From positions 1 through 12,297 of the forward strand of contig CAZSQM010000035.1 of assembly GCA_964609025.1 (NCBI GenBank): DNA of 12,297 nucleotides, in the 5' to 3' direction. The position numbers and the translations under genes were made by a program. Numbering within the stretch: position 1 is the stretch's first letter; each line of letters starts with the position of its first letter. The notes under the pieces were generated by a model. The model ran no database searches. It worked only from the letters and a program-made list of their open reading frames with translations, and was not told the origin of the DNA. This stretch comes from SIG307 sp964609025. Lineage in GTDB: Bacteria > Bacillota > Clostridia > Lachnospirales > Lachnospiraceae. This document shows, piece by piece, positions 11,972 to 12,297 of the stretch.

Positions 11972-12297
11972 TCATTCTAAAGTTTCTGCAAATATCTGTT
12001 TCAAAACTTCATATGGTATATCCTGTTTTAAATAGATTTGCACCATTCCCTTCGGAGTAATTTTATAACCTGCTAATTCTTCCTTATGCCGGATTACCGC
12101 CTGTGCCTCAATGTTAATATGGTCTTTAAATGGAATAAGCCTCACTAAAGATTCGCCAACATAATAACTTGGCAATTTCGCCCACAATGTTTCCTCTATT
12201 TCGCATGAAACACTATCAAAAATCGTCTTCCTTAGGTTATTGTACATATCAATAATCTCACTTGGATATTTATCTATATAATCTTTTACCTGCTCAT
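11972..12297 (-). CDS. DUF1801 family protein, 5' end cut by the window
   Basis: At least 107 residues; the frame stays open to the window edge, so the start is missing. The ATG at 12247 is internal: in-frame residues EQVKDYIDKYPSEIID precede it and fit the family. I recognise a DUF1801/YdhG-like protein: LRKTIFD, then LWAKLPSYYVGES, LVRLIPFKDHINIEA, KEELAGYKITPKGMVQIYL, and the end IPYEVLKQIFAETLE. Members are small cytosolic proteins; B. subtilis YdhG (Fra) was proposed as an iron chaperone, but roles are uncertain. The true start is probably a few bases outside the window. Composition appears AT-richer than the dnaX operon. It is followed by palindromic element copy 2. Confidence 0.8.
   Translation of the reverse strand, partial: EQVKDYIDKYPSEIIDMYNNLRKTIFDSVSCEIEETLWAKLPSYYVGESLVRLIPFKDHINIEAQAVIRHKEELAGYKITPKGMVQIYLKQDIPYEVLKQIFAETLE

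Overview
The window looks like chromosomal DNA of a spore-forming, low-to-mid-GC Clostridia, probably Lachnospiraceae. The grounds are: a Bacillota-style rRNA promoter and leader, AGGAGG-type ribosome binding sites, a YyaC/DUF1256 sporulation gene, a DUF5711 protein next to a CvpA protein, a Cthe_2159-type lipoprotein, and the order dnaX-ybaB-recR. Taxonomy is inferred from gene content and leader sequence, not from a database search. All genes lie on the minus strand except yyaC.

Left part (1-1540): at the edge is a consensus rRNA-operon promoter with an A-tract upstream element, firing leftward out of the window, so a 16S gene should lie just beyond base 1. Upstream of it, on the same strand, is a KDPG/KHG aldolase with an added C-terminal VOC-like domain. 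It has its own near-consensus promoter and a perfect 18-bp palindromic operator at the start site.

Envelope block (1615-7058): a CvpA-type membrane protein and a membrane-anchored DUF5711 protein form a two-gene operon. Next comes a 702-residue lipoprotein with a beta-helix-like Cthe_2159 domain and a 24-nt-periodic C-terminal tail. Last is a three-part protein: an N-terminal domain resembling metal-free MPN/JAB domains, one membrane segment, and a C-terminal LysM. A strong promoter for the DUF5711 gene sits directly before the terminator hairpin of the preceding gene.

Middle (7059-10685): a hairpin-rich intergenic region precedes plus-strand yyaC, which converges with dnaX-ybaB-recR, leaving only 5 bp between the yyaC and recR stop codons. 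No terminator fits in that gap. The first good minus-strand terminator-like hairpin after recR is a perfect 10-bp inverted repeat inside the yyaC coding region, so the repair operon mRNA may run antisense into the sporulation gene.

Right part (10686-12297) appears more AT-rich and accessory: a GNAT-DUF3795 fusion, a possible 41-residue ORF, a coding-looking remnant, and a 5'-truncated DUF1801 protein. Two copies of a ~34-bp imperfect palindrome, one at the 3' end of each main gene, share 25 exactly conserved bases in their two arms. This cassette-like layout is the least explained structure here. I found no CRISPR array, transposase, tRNA gene or phage gene.
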